Shown piece after piece: positions 15,337 to 25,861 of a stretch of 41,703 nucleotides of DNA. The position numbers and the translations under genes are program-made. The stretch is from Candidatus Jorgensenbacteria bacterium RIFCSPLOWO2_01_FULL_45_25b (lineage in GTDB: Bacteria; Patescibacteriota; Minisyncoccia; UBA6257; GWB1-50-10), in contig MFKK01000002.1 of NCBI GenBank assembly GCA_001781035.1, forward strand, positions 4,582 to 46,284, given 5' to 3'. Positions within the stretch are counted from its first letter, which is position 1, and each line of letters opens with the position of its first letter. The notes beneath the pieces are model-generated. The model had not been told where the DNA came from and did no database searches. It was given only the letters and a program-made list of their open reading frames with translations.

Positions 15337-17235
15337 ATGTCAAAAATATTAGGAATTGATTTAGGAACAACAAATTCGGCAATGGCGGTGATGGAGGGAG
15401 GAGAGCCAAGAATTATAGAAAATCACGAGGGAAATCGCACGACTCCCTCAATCGTGGCGGTAAGCAAGGGAAATGAACGGCTGGTCGGCCTGCTCGCGAA
15501 GCGTCAGGCGGTTGTAAATCAGAAAAACACCGTGTTTTCGGTGAAACGTCTGATTGGAAGAAAGTTTGACGACGAGAACGTAAAAAAAGACAAGGCGTGG
15601 TTGCCCTATGAACTTCGGAAGGCAAAAAACGGAGGAGTTGAGGTCAAAATGGGCGACGCGTGGAATTCTCCGGAAACAATCTCCGCGATGATTCTGCAAA
15701 AATTGAAAGCCGACGCGGAAGCAAAGCTCGGAGAAAAAATTGAAGAAGCGGTTATCACGGTTCCCGCCTACTTTGACGACAGCGAAAGGCAGGCGACCAT
15801 ACAGGCGGGAGAAATCGCGGGATTGAAAATAAGAAGAATTATAAATGAACCGACCGCGGCGGCGCTCGCGTATGGTCTAAACAAAGAGAAAAACGAAAAA
15901 ATTGTGGTATACGATTTCGGAGGGGGTACGTTTGATATTTCCGTTCTGGAAGTCGGCGACGATACCGTTGAGGTAAAAGCAACCGGCGGTGACACGCATC
16001 TCGGAGGAGATGATTTTGACCAGCGCATCTTAAAGTATCTTGTTGAAGAATATAAGAAACAGGAGGGGATAGATATTTCAAAAGACCCGCTGGCGGTTCA
16101 GCGCCTGAAAGAGGCGGCGGAAAAAGCGAAGCTTGAACTCTCAACGGCAATGCAGACGGAGATCAATATTCCCTACATCACGTCGGATGCGTCCGGCCCC
16201 AAACATTTCGCGCTCACGATGACGAGGGCGAAATTGGAAGAGCTTGTGAAAGACTTCATTGATAAATCAATCGCTCTTATTAAAGAAACCGTAACCGCCT
16301 CGGCGCCAAAGGGAGCAGGGTTAAAGTTAAGTGAAATAAATGAAATCATTCTAGTTGGAGGGCAGACAAGAATGCCCGCGATTCAAAAAGCGGTCAAAGA
16401 CCTCTTCGGAAAAGAACCGCACAAAAATATCAATCCGGATGAGGTGGTTGCCTTAGGCGCGGCGATTCAGGCGGGAATCCTGCAGGGAGACGTAAAAGAT
16501 ATTCTTCTCCTTGACGTAACCCCCCTTACGCTTTCTATTGAAACGATGGGAGGAGTCGCGACCGCGATGATCTCAAAAAACACGACCGTCCCGACCTCAA
16601 AAAGTCAGGTCTTCTCAACGGCGGCGGATAATCAGCCATCGGTTGAGATTCATATTTTGCAGGGAGAGCGTCCGATGGCGTCCGACAACAAAACGCTCGC
16701 GAGATTTATCCTTGACGGAATCCCTCCCTCTCCTCGCGGTATTCCGCAGATAGAAGTAACCTTTGATATTGACGCGAACAGCATCTTAAACGTAAAGGCG
16801 AAAGATAAGGCGACCGGAAAGGAGCAGTCGGTTCGGATTGAGGCGGTAACCAGCCTAAACAAGGAAGAGGTGGAGCGTCTAAAGAAAGAAGCGGCGGAAT
16901 TCGCGGCTGAAGACGAGCGAAAAAAGGAACTTATTGAAATTCGGAACCGCGCGGAAACAGCAATCTACACGGCGGAAAAAACACTGAAAGATCATGGAGA
17001 AAAAATTTCCGCGGAAGCGAAAACAATAATTGAAGAAAAGACGAAGAAAACGCAGGAAGCGAAAGATGGAGACGACAAGGAAGCGACAGAAAAAGCAACG
17101 CAGGAGTTGATGGAGGAGCTTCAGAAAGTTGGCTCGTCCATGTATAATAAGGAGACGCCCGAAACACCTGAAACACCTGAAACGCCGGAAGCGCCCGCGG
17201 AAGGAGAAAACGCCTCCAGCGAATCAAATCAGTAG
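15337..17235 (+). CDS. dnaK: Chaperone DnaK
   Basis: [38 protein letters not shown] and canonical Hsp70 motifs. Confidence 0.98.
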   Translation: MSKILGIDLGTTNSAMAVMEGGEPRIIENHEGNRTTPSIVAVSKGNERLVGLLAKRQAVVNQKNTVFSVKRLIGRKFDDENVKKDKAWLPYELRKAKNGGVEVKMGDAWNSPETISAMILQKLKADAEAKLGEKIEEAVITVPAYFDDSERQATIQAGEIAGLKIRRIINEPTAAALAYGLNKEKNEKIVVYDFGGGTFDISVLEVGDDTVEVKATGGDTHLGGDDFDQRILKYLVEEYKKQEGIDISKDPLAVQRLKEAAEKAKLELSTAMQTEINIPYITSDASGPKHFALTMTRAKLEELVKDFIDKSIALIKETVTASAPKGAGLKLSEINEIILVGGQTRMPAIQKAVKDLFGKEPHKNINPDEVVALGAAIQAGILQGDVKDILLLDVTPLTLSIETMGGVATAMISKNTTVPTSKSQVFSTAADNQPSVEIHILQGERPMASDNKTLARFILDGIPPSPRGIPQIEVTFDIDANSILNVKAKDKATGKEQSVRIEAVTSLNKEEVERLKKEAAEFAAEDERKKELIEIRNRAETAIYTAEKTLKDHGEKISAEAKTIIEEKTKKTQEAKDGDDKEATEKATQELMEELQKVGSSMYNKETPETPETPETPEAPAEGENASSESNQ

Positions 17236-17299
17236 CATGCCACGGTTCCTGCTCAAGGTTTCCTTAATCTTTAATCTTTTCTCTTATAGTTTCTAAATC

Positions 17300-18355
17300 A
17301 TGCTCCCCGCGATACAACAAACAAGTAAACACAGTGAAAATAAGAGCAACTCTTTCGCCCCTCTAAAAATGATAAGCGTCGGAATGTTGGGAGTGTTGAG
17401 TAGCATAGGAACGATAGGATATGTTGAAAAGTTTCTGGCGGAAGGAACAATAGAGAGTTTGGCGCGAAGTATGATATTTGGCGCGATATTTCTGGTCGTT
17501 GTTAATTTGGAGGCAGTCATATTAAAAAAAGGAACGCTTATGTTTCTCTTCGCTCTTTTGCAGGGAGCGCTTCCTCTTGTCCTTTTTTATGACCGTTTCT
17601 CTAAACATCGTCTTCCAATCATTCTTCTCGTAGGAGCGGGCTTGTGCGTCTTATACCAGTTCACGGGGCTGATTCGCGGAAAAGGAATTGCTGAAAATAG
17701 CCTGCGCGTAAAATTTTTTCACATCGCGAGGGTTGTCGTGCCGAAGGCGATAACGGGGCTCTTGATTCTCGTCTCGGCGCTTATGTACTCAACATACTTT
17801 GAGTGGAAGCTGTTTAATGACGCGCTGGGCAAAAAGCTAAGCGGCGCGCTTCTTGATTCTTCCGAATCGGTAATAAAACTCTGGCTTCCGGATGTTTCAA
17901 TGGATCAGACGGTTGATGAATTCATAGGAGCAATCGCGCAGGCGGAAATTCGGAAAAGAAAAACCGGAGCGGCGGAAAAACACGAGATAGAGTTAAATCT
18001 TGAGCTTCTTGCGCCGGAACAAAAAGAGGTAGTGATAAAACAAATCGTGGATCAGGCGCGGGCATCCGTTGAAAACATCACGGGCCCCCTAAACGGAAGC
18101 GAAACGGTAAAGGATGCTTCTTATAACATGCTGAAAGGACAGCTGGAATCATTGAATAAAAATAAAAACGGCAAAAAGAACGCCCTCTTCGGCGTGATAG
18201 TAACGCTTACGATATTTGGCGTCTTTCGCTCCTTTGCCTTCCTGATTTCGTGGATTATAGAATTTCTTGCCTTTCTGGTATTTAAATTTTTGGTAGCGGT
18301 GCGCTTTGTGAATGTAACGTTTGAAAACACAAGCAAGGAAACGCTCGGCTTATAG
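17300..18355 (+). CDS. Multi-pass membrane protein of unknown function between dnaK and dnaJ
   Basis: At least six hydrophobic segments; intact ORF with strong GCG/GAA codon bias. Confidence 0.7.
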   Translation: MLPAIQQTSKHSENKSNSFAPLKMISVGMLGVLSSIGTIGYVEKFLAEGTIESLARSMIFGAIFLVVVNLEAVILKKGTLMFLFALLQGALPLVLFYDRFSKHRLPIILLVGAGLCVLYQFTGLIRGKGIAENSLRVKFFHIARVVVPKAITGLLILVSALMYSTYFEWKLFNDALGKKLSGALLDSSESVIKLWLPDVSMDQTVDEFIGAIAQAEIRKRKTGAAEKHEIELNLELLAPEQKEVVIKQIVDQARASVENITGPLNGSETVKDASYNMLKGQLESLNKNKNGKKNALFGVIVTLTIFGVFRSFAFLISWIIEFLAFLVFKFLVAVRFVNVTFENTSKETLGL

Positions 18356-18376
18356 CCGAGAGCGTAAGGCTCAAAG

Positions 18377-18399
18377 CGAAAAATGCAAAACAACAGCGC
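18377..18399. repeat. 23-nt direct repeat copy 2
   Basis: CGAAAAATGCAAAACAACAGCGC. Confidence 0.85.
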
Positions 18400-18521
18400 A
18401 AAACAAAAAACCACAATAATACACAAAAGTCTACCGCTTCACGCTAAAAGGTAAAAAAGAATAAAATAACTTTTGAGTTTTGAATTGTTGTTTTTCGCTT
18501 TTCCTTTTACACTTTACACTT

Positions 18522-19619
18522 ATGGAAGACTACTATAAAACCTTAAATATTTCTCGTTCCGCTTCCGAAGAAGAGGTGAAAAAGGCATACCGCAAACTCG
18601 CGCACAAGCATCATCCCGACAAGCCCGGCGGGAATGAAAAAAAGTTTAAGGAAATAAATGAGGCCTACCAGGTGCTTTCAAACAAGGAAAAGCGCGCCCA
18701 GTATGATAAATTTGGACGCGTCTTTGAGGGCGCGGGAGGCGGAGGAGGCGGATATAGCGCTCAAGGTTTCGGAGGGGCGGGCTTTGACCCGTCAAACTTC
18801 GGCTTCAACGGCGATTTCGCCGACTTGGGAGACATCTTTGAGGGCTTCTTCGGCGGTTTTGGAGGAAGAACGCGCACGACCTACAAGCACGGTTCCGATA
18901 TAGAGATGATTCAGGAAATCACGCTTGAAGAAGCGTATAGGGGAACAAAACGGCACATCGCGTTTAAGACATTTATTGTCTGCGGGGCGTGCAATGGAAT
19001 CGGACATAAAAAAGACGCGGAGATGATAGATTGCGCCGCGTGCGCGGGAAAGGGAGAGGTGCGGGAAGAAAAAAGAACCTTCTTCGGAAATTTCGCGCAG
19101 GTAAAGGAGTGCGTAACATGCGGCGGTCGGGGAAGAGTGCCGAAGGAGGCCTGCAAAACATGCGGAGGAGAGGGAAAAATTCGCGGTGAGCGGGAAGTAA
19201 GCGTTGATATTTCGGCTGGAATTGAAGACAAGCAGATTATTAAAATTCAGGGCGCGGGAGAATCCGGCGAACGTGGAGGAGGAAACGGCGACCTCTATGT
19301 GGTAGTGCGGGTAAGGCAACATTCCGTATTCAAACGGGTAAAAAACGACCTGCTTGTGGAAAAGGAAGTGGCGATAACCGATATTCTCTTGGAAAAGAAA
19401 GTTCAGGTGCGGGGAATCGGGGGCGAGACATTTGAGCTGGTGGTTCCGACAAACTTTGATGTTCGGGAAAAATTAAAAGTGTCGGGACGCGGCATGCCAA
19501 AGCTCGGCTCGCCCCGCGAAAAAGGAGACATGTTTATCTCCATTCACCTCAAGTTCCCGAAAAAACTCTCCAAAAAAGCAAAAGACCTCATTGAGGAACT
19601 TGAAAAAGAACTTCAGTAG
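18522..19619 (+). CDS. dnaJ: Chaperone DnaJ
   Basis: MEDYYKTLNISRSASEEEVKKAYRKLAHKHHPDK; G/F region; four CxxCxGxG-type zinc motifs. ORF-track start 18480 is too early. Confidence 0.96.
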   Translation: MEDYYKTLNISRSASEEEVKKAYRKLAHKHHPDKPGGNEKKFKEINEAYQVLSNKEKRAQYDKFGRVFEGAGGGGGGYSAQGFGGAGFDPSNFGFNGDFADLGDIFEGFFGGFGGRTRTTYKHGSDIEMIQEITLEEAYRGTKRHIAFKTFIVCGACNGIGHKKDAEMIDCAACAGKGEVREEKRTFFGNFAQVKECVTCGGRGRVPKEACKTCGGEGKIRGEREVSVDISAGIEDKQIIKIQGAGESGERGGGNGDLYVVVRVRQHSVFKRVKNDLLVEKEVAITDILLEKKVQVRGIGGETFELVVPTNFDVREKLKVSGRGMPKLGSPREKGDMFISIHLKFPKKLSKKAKDLIEELEKELQ

Positions 19620-19709
19620 AAATCAATTAAAGACCTTATTCTCTTTCTATTCGCAGTTTCATTAATCTTTAATCCTTTGTCTTTCATTGGTATTTGATAT
19701 AATAAAAGG

Positions 19710-20069
19710 ATGGATGAAGTTGATGAGAGGCTTGTCCCGAATCAAATTGAGGGAGAAGAGTTAAGTCCTGAAGTGATTGAAGAACTGCTCGCCTTGTACG
19801 GCCGCAAGTTAGGATTCCTGATTGCGGCTCTTAATGTTTCTCCGGACATAAAAGAAGCGTGGATAGAGGCAGTTCAGGCAATGTCTCTAAAAGAAATGGA
19901 AAAGCTTTTGAATGTGTTGGAAGCGCAGTATCTTCATGAGCAAACGCTTGAAGCGGATGAAAAGCTCCGCGAGGAAATGGAGAAACTGGTACATAGTTTT
20001 GAAAAAAAGAAAGAGGAGAATGACACCGAAGCCCTCCGAAAAATCCAAAAACTAACGAAACACATATAA
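19710..20069 (+). CDS. Hypothetical alpha-helical protein
   Basis: Preceded by TGATATAATAAAAGG-ATG; 119 aa. Confidence 0.6.
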   Translation: MDEVDERLVPNQIEGEELSPEVIEELLALYGRKLGFLIAALNVSPDIKEAWIEAVQAMSLKEMEKLLNVLEAQYLHEQTLEADEKLREEMEKLVHSFEKKKEENDTEALRKIQKLTKHI

Positions 20070-20078
20070 CAAGAAACA

Positions 20079-20112
20079 GGATGTCGGTCATCCCGTCGGA
20101 TGTCCGACATCC
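20079..20112. repeat. GGATGTC/GACATCC palindrome, copy 1
   Basis: GGATGTCGG...CCGACATCC, with nested GGATGTC-C-GACATCC. Confidence 0.7.
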
Positions 20113-20147
20113 CAAATATTCAGTTCGTCTAAACGTACGCTAATTTC

Positions 20148-23100
20148 ATGTCCAGTGAAGACCCGACAAAAAATAACGAAGTCGTCCCGCCTGCCGAACC
20201 AAACGGGGAAGCCGAACAAGAGCCCCTTAAAATAGGCGATATTGTTCAATATGGAAATTTTGAGGGCATAAGGTGGAGTGTAGAAAAATTCACTGACAGT
20301 AAATCGGAATGGGCTCTTATTAGAGAAGCGGGAGGAGAAGGAAGGACGAGAAGGGTAAAAGTAAAAATTTTGAAAAAAATAGAACCTCCTCCCATTTTAT
20401 CTCCCGAACTCACCAAAGAACAAACCGAACCTGTCACAGAACCGCCACCAGATCCAGAGGCAGAACGCCAGCGCCTTGAAGCCGAGCAAAGAGAACAAAA
20501 AAAGCGAGAGGCGATAAGTATCATCGCCGAATTTGAGTTAGAGCAGGAAAGAAAAACCGAAACGCACCAAGAGATGGAGCGATTGATAAATAAGTTTTGC
20601 GCCCTCGTAGAAGAGGTCTTGCCGTACGCCATAACGGAAAATGAGAAACGGGGACAGACGGATACAAGAATTAGTGCTGGATTTTATTGGGGAAAAAAAT
20701 ATCAAGAGATAGCAATAGTATCTAAAGAAAAAGACAATAATGGCGAAGAAGAAGAGAAAGGATATCCAAGTGCAAGCATGAGTAACATACCCGGCCTCCC
20801 ACCAGAACTTGTCACAAAAATAAGAGAAACCGCGGACAAAATAGAACAAACCCGTCTAAAACTTTGGGAAGAACGTCAGATAATTTTTGAAAAACTCCGT
20901 GCTCTGCCGTGGTATGAAAAAGAGGAGTTCAAAACAGCAAAAGTAGAGATGGAACATCGCGGTCTTTATGATAATAACGGAGTACTTGCAATGCTTATTG
21001 GAGAAGGATCGCTTAAGAAACCTATTGGGGGAGAGATAGCAACGGGGAAAGACATCGTTAATTTTTTTAAGGGTGTGGTAGCAATGAAACCTGAATTTGA
21101 AATAACTCCCGAAGAAGTTGATGCCGTGAAAGAAGCAAAGCTCGCGGAGTGGGAAGAAGAAAAAAAACGCAGAGAAGCCGAACCCGCCCCCCTATCTCCC
21201 GAATCCACCACAAAACCGTCTCCCGAACTCACCAAAGAACAAACCGAGCCTGTTACGCCTCCCACACACGAGCCTGCGAGCCCCGATGCGGGAAGTCCAA
21301 CTTCCGATTCGTCTTCTCATGAATCTTCAGAAACTTCTCCAGATTCTAAAATCTCCAAATCGCCCGGTCTCATTGAGCGCGTCAAAGAAAAAATACTCAC
21401 TCCCGAAACCGCGCGCCTTGTCCTAAGCGGAGCTATAAGAATCCCTGCCTACTTCCTCGGCATGAAAGCCGCCTCCGACCTCGTTGGTCTCGCGGTCGCG
21501 AAAATCTCAAAAAATCCGGAGTACGGATGGGGCAATTACGTAAAACGCGGAACGGAAAAAAAGCAGTCGGAACGGATTAGAGAGGCAATCGTGGAAGTGA
21601 GCCAAGCCGTTTTGGCAAGAAAACAGGAGCTTGAAGGTCTTCCGGAAAACGCGGACGGTAAAAAAGAGCGAGGCAAAAAAACCGACGAAACGCACGAAAA
21701 ATTAAAAGATGCGGTTGCAACCTTTCGTGAAAAAATAGAAGCGTCCTCCCTGCCCGAGGCGGAAAAGAAAACTCTCCGAAAAGAGCTTGCCATGATTATG
21801 GCGGAACATCGGGCAAAAAATGAGACACTAGAAACAGAAAAAGACAAGCGCGCGGAAGGAATACTGGGCACCTATCTCGCCACAAAAGCCCAGTGGATTG
21901 AGATGAGAAAAAACGAGGCAACAACCCTCCTTGCCCTTACTCCCTTTCAAGTCGCGAGAATGGGACTCTTTACGATGAACTCGCTTGTGGCAACGGGAGT
22001 GAGGCTTCATTCAAGATACACGCGCGAAGCGCTGGAAGTAAAATATGACAAAGGCGTAGCGGAAAGGAAAGCGGAAAAAGCAGAAAAAGAGGGAAGAGAG
22101 CCAGAACCAAGCGCGGAAGAAAAGCTGGAAGCGTCAATAATGTTTCACGGAGGAGAAGAAGCCTTCAAGATTCTTAGAGAAGAATACGAAGAAGTCTTGC
22201 GTCTTGAAAAAGAAGGCGCGGGCGAACTGGTTGAGGGTGAGAATGGAGCAAAAACTCCAAAGAACCCGGAGAAATTTAACGAGCTACGAGAAAAAAGAAT
22301 CAATCTTGCTTGGAAGGAATACGAAGCAATGTTGTGTGCGGAGGAAGGGAAAGAAGAAGCAAAAAAAGCACTAGAAGGGATTATCTCAAGTCCAGAAAAG
22401 CATAAAAGAATAAAGGAAGATATTGCTGAAGATATAAACAAAGGAAAGGAATTTAAGCCAACTGCATATACCCAAGAATCAGCTGTCTTACAGATGCGCA
22501 TCAATGAAGAAATTGTGAAGGGGGACGAGGAACAGGTAAAATTTTGGGAAGGAAAATTAAAGACTTTTTTTGCGCAACGACCCAGTTTTACCGGTAGGAT
22601 AGAACCTTATAACAAATACACTCTCAACCTTCAGTACAAAGAGAAAGATAAACCAAAAGAAGGATTCGCTCTTTTCGCGGATATTGTAAAAAGAAGCGTG
22701 ATGGAAACAGGCGAGAAGTTAAACATCTTCTCAAAAAACAAAACGGGATGGCAAAAAGTGGCAACGGCTGGGCGCGCCTTCGCGACGCTCGGAAGAGTAT
22801 ACGGACTTGCGAGCTTTGCCGGAATAGAACTCGCGGAACGAGGAGCGGTGGGCGAGGGCAGGTTTGAAACGGCTATCGGAAAGGGGATAGAAGAGTATCA
22901 AAAAGCGATGGAGGACAAATCTTTCACCGGTATTTTGGGAGGTTTGGCGGGAGAAACGGGAAGAAGCTTCATGCGGAATGTGGAGCGGGCATATCACATC
23001 TATAATCCTTTTGAGTGGTGGGCAAGAGTGAAAGAAATAGGAAAGGGAAGTTTGGGAATGGTAAAAGGTTACTTTGAAGCGCGTCAGCCCGCCGAAGAAT

Positions 23101-25103
23101 CAAATCCTCCAACCAGTTATAAAGAAAGCGCTGAAGGAGAAGAAAGCAACTACGATTTTAACAGACCCCAACCAGACGCGACGCAAGACACTCATCAAGA
23201 AGGAGAGGAGTCCCATGACCACGCCACGCATAAGCACACCGAAGAACAAGCTCCACCATCAGTTCCTGAACAACCTCGCCAAGGTGAGGAAGTCAGCCTG
23301 CCCGAAAAAACTCCAGTGGAGGCGGGAGAACAACATTCATCAGTCCCTGAGCCTGCCAGCCATGAAACAAATCAAAGCCATCATTCGTCAGTTCCTGAAC
23401 AACCCCGCCAAAGCGGGGGAATTGAAGGGCTACCTAATCAACCAGAACCCCCTCTTGAACCCACCGCCTACACCGAAACTCTAAAACCAAGGGAATCGGT
23501 ATGGAAAGCGATTACGGGCGGGCTTGAAAAACATAAGGCGTTTGAAAAACTGAATGAAATCGCCGAAACAAAAGCCAAAAACGCGGACATAAAAGCGGAA
23601 GATATTGACGGCGTTGTAAAAGCGAAAGTAGCCGCGATGAAAACATATATCATAGACGCGGTTAAGGATGAGATTGAGAAAAATCCCGAAGCCTTCGGCC
23701 TCCCCAAAGGAGCGAAATTAAACGCTCTGCAACCGGGTCAAACAATCAATCTTGAATCAATTCTGGGAGACGAGTCAAAAATCAAAGATATTATTGATGA
23801 AGCGAAACGCCTGACGGCGGAAGAAATGGAGAGTATCGTGAAAAACAATACCTCGATTCAGGAGTGGGCAAAAAAGAATCCAACCGAACCCCTCACAGCC
23901 GAACGCGTTGAACAAATTCTGCGCTCCGAAGAACAACATCTCAATGAATCTCCATCAGTCTCCCAATCTCCCTCGTTAGTTCCCGAGCAACCCAGCCAAA
24001 GCAGGGGAGTCACAGGATTTTCTAAAATAAACCTCAATTTTGAAGAACCCAAACCATTTTTCCAAAAACCTTCCTTACACGAACCTCTTACCGAACTTCC
24101 AAAACCCGGTCTAGCAGAAATAAGACCTCACACAGGAGACTTTGAAAAAGTTTTCTTCCCGGACCAAACCCTCTCAAAAACCACCGCCGAAAAACCCGAA
24201 TATATTATCCCACATGAAACACCAGGCGCCGGAATGGAAAAACGAGAAGCGTTAGAAAGCTTCCTTCATAAAATCTGGTATCAAGCTGAAAAAGGCGATT
24301 CGGAAAAGCTCCAAAAACTAACCGTGGGAGACGTGCTGTTTAGCATGTCCGAAGATCGTATAACCGAACTAAAAAACCAAGGATTAAAAGAAGCGGATAT
24401 GCTTAAATATGTAAACCTTACACGAGAACTCATCAAAGGAGAGGGCGGATGGATAGACGAAGGCAACGGTCGCAACGAACCACTTGACGAATACCTCTCC
24501 GGATTCGCGAAGCGCAACCCGAACCCCTTTGAAATAAAAGAAGGGCATGTTGAGAGCTGGAGACAAAACATTGAGGTTCCAAAAGAAACAACCAAACCAC
24601 TAGCTCTCGAACAAGATTCCGCACTCATTGAAATCCCGCAAAAACCAGAAATACCTACCGAAAACATTACAAAAACAGCCCTTAAGCGTGGCATGGAGCG
24701 TCTTTTTGCAACTGAAAACATTAGTAGCTTTAATAAGTGGCTTACATCAATGGGGGGGATTGCAGAAGGAGAACTTAAACCAGATTTAACCAATGGACAA
24801 ACAAAGCAATCGCTCGTAAAAAATTTCTTAACTATTATAGGGCAAAAGTATGACGAAGAGCTTAATCCTGGAGAAAACCTCATTAAAGGAACCCTCCTTG
24901 ATTTGAATGTGAAAGTTCAAGCTGGAAAGATAAAAGAGCTAAAAACGATGGACGCGGGTCTATGGAACAAGGGGTATAAGCCTGCCCTTGATGCAATTAT
25001 AGTGTGGGCTGAAAGCGCGCATAGAGCGGGAGAAGACCGTATAACATCGGAACAATACAACGCCTTAAAAAACTTGGAAGAAACCCTAAAGAGAGAGAAA
25101 TAA
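20148..25103 (+). CDS. Giant (1651-aa) multidomain hypothetical protein
   Basis: Single uninterrupted ORF; possible SH3-like N-terminus, Pro-rich repeats (SPELTKEQTEPVT, SVPEQPRQ), long charged helical regions. Confidence 0.85.
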   Translation: MSSEDPTKNNEVVPPAEPNGEAEQEPLKIGDIVQYGNFEGIRWSVEKFTDSKSEWALIREAGGEGRTRRVKVKILKKIEPPPILSPELTKEQTEPVTEPPPDPEAERQRLEAEQREQKKREAISIIAEFELEQERKTETHQEMERLINKFCALVEEVLPYAITENEKRGQTDTRISAGFYWGKKYQEIAIVSKEKDNNGEEEEKGYPSASMSNIPGLPPELVTKIRETADKIEQTRLKLWEERQIIFEKLRALPWYEKEEFKTAKVEMEHRGLYDNNGVLAMLIGEGSLKKPIGGEIATGKDIVNFFKGVVAMKPEFEITPEEVDAVKEAKLAEWEEEKKRREAEPAPLSPESTTKPSPELTKEQTEPVTPPTHEPASPDAGSPTSDSSSHESSETSPDSKISKSPGLIERVKEKILTPETARLVLSGAIRIPAYFLGMKAASDLVGLAVAKISKNPEYGWGNYVKRGTEKKQSERIREAIVEVSQAVLARKQELEGLPENADGKKERGKKTDETHEKLKDAVATFREKIEASSLPEAEKKTLRKELAMIMAEHRAKNETLETEKDKRAEGILGTYLATKAQWIEMRKNEATTLLALTPFQVARMGLFTMNSLVATGVRLHSRYTREALEVKYDKGVAERKAEKAEKEGREPEPSAEEKLEASIMFHGGEEAFKILREEYEEVLRLEKEGAGELVEGENGAKTPKNPEKFNELREKRINLAWKEYEAMLCAEEGKEEAKKALEGIISSPEKHKRIKEDIAEDINKGKEFKPTAYTQESAVLQMRINEEIVKGDEEQVKFWEGKLKTFFAQRPSFTGRIEPYNKYTLNLQYKEKDKPKEGFALFADIVKRSVMETGEKLNIFSKNKTGWQKVATAGRAFATLGRVYGLASFAGIELAERGAVGEGRFETAIGKGIEEYQKAMEDKSFTGILGGLAGETGRSFMRNVERAYHIYNPFEWWARVKEIGKGSLGMVKGYFEARQPAEESNPPTSYKESAEGEESNYDFNRPQPDATQDTHQEGEESHDHATHKHTEEQAPPSVPEQPRQGEEVSLPEKTPVEAGEQHSSVPEPASHETNQSHHSSVPEQPRQSGGIEGLPNQPEPPLEPTAYTETLKPRESVWKAITGGLEKHKAFEKLNEIAETKAKNADIKAEDIDGVVKAKVAAMKTYIIDAVKDEIEKNPEAFGLPKGAKLNALQPGQTINLESILGDESKIKDIIDEAKRLTAEEMESIVKNNTSIQEWAKKNPTEPLTAERVEQILRSEEQHLNESPSVSQSPSLVPEQPSQSRGVTGFSKINLNFEEPKPFFQKPSLHEPLTELPKPGLAEIRPHTGDFEKVFFPDQTLSKTTAEKPEYIIPHETPGAGMEKREALESFLHKIWYQAEKGDSEKLQKLTVGDVLFSMSEDRITELKNQGLKEADMLKYVNLTRELIKGEGGWIDEGNGRNEPLDEYLSGFAKRNPNPFEIKEGHVESWRQNIEVPKETTKPLALEQDSALIEIPQKPEIPTENITKTALKRGMERLFATENISSFNKWLTSMGGIAEGELKPDLTNGQTKQSLVKNFLTIIGQKYDEELNPGENLIKGTLLDLNVKVQAGKIKELKTMDAGLWNKGYKPALDAIIVWAESAHRAGEDRITSEQYNALKNLEETLKREK

Positions 25104-25143
25104 ATAAAAAGAAGAGTATGATACAATAAAAGCCATAAAAAAA

Positions 25144-25695
25144 ATGAAAAACACGAAACAAAAAAAACCAACAAAAAAGAAAGAAATGACGCTTGACGGT
25201 CTCGCCCGCATAATGCGGGGAGAGTTTGGCGTGGTACACGCGGAAATTCGGGAAGTTAAAACGGATGTAAGTGTGCTAAAAAAAGACGTGAATGAATTGA
25301 AAGTAGATGTTGCTGAATTGAAACAAGATGTAACGGGACTAAAAAAAGACGTGAATGAATTGAAAATAGATGTTGCTGAATTGAAACAAGACGTAACGGG
25401 ACTAAAAGAAGACGTAAGTGAATTAAGAGATGAGGTGGGCGGATTAAAAGTGGATGTTACCGAATTAAAGGAAGATGTGAGCGACCTGAAAGTAGATGTT
25501 GCTGAATTGAAACAAGATGTGAAATCGCTTGATTCGCGTCTTGAAAAACTGGAAACGGAATTTCATAACCTTCTTGAAAAAATTGATGAACTTATCACTC
25601 TGTTTCGCGACACGCGCGAGGAAGTCGCGGTAATGGCAAAACAGATGGAACGCTTGGAGGCGCGTGTTACCGCTCTTGAAGCGTCAAAAAAGTAA
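25144..25695 (+). CDS. Heptad-repeat coiled-coil protein
   Basis: Iterated KKDVNELKVDVAELKQDVTGL 21-aa unit; near-identical 63-bp DNA repeats. Confidence 0.8.
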   Translation: MKNTKQKKPTKKKEMTLDGLARIMRGEFGVVHAEIREVKTDVSVLKKDVNELKVDVAELKQDVTGLKKDVNELKIDVAELKQDVTGLKEDVSELRDEVGGLKVDVTELKEDVSDLKVDVAELKQDVKSLDSRLEKLETEFHNLLEKIDELITLFRDTREEVAVMAKQMERLEARVTALEASKK

Positions 25696-25717
25696 GAATC
25701 TCTCCCAGTCAGTCGCG

Positions 25718-25780
25718 AAGTCGGATGTCCCCAATATTAAAACGTAAAAATGACCCGAAGGGTCATAGGACATCCGACTT
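25718..25780. repeat. GGATGTC-family nested inverted repeat, copy 2
   Basis: AAGTCGGATGTCC/GGACATCCGACTT 13-bp arms; inner ATGACCC-GAA-GGGTCAT. Confidence 0.85.
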
Positions 25781-25814
25781 CCCAATATTGATAACAGCAA
25801 ACCGACTGTCATAA

Positions 25815-25846
25815 ATAAAAAACGGCCGTATGCTGGTGCATACGGC
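25815..25846 (-). terminator. Terminator of the minus-strand operon
   Basis: Minus strand GCCGTATGC-ACCA-GCATACGGC-CGTTTTTTATTT. Confidence 0.8.
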
Positions 25847-25861
25847 TCGTTTCGTTGTAAT

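Noticed and set aside
23074-23484. Out-of-frame 136-aa ORF inside the giant gene
   Set aside because: Translation only mirrors the repetitive Pro/Gln-rich DNA in another frame; no start signal.
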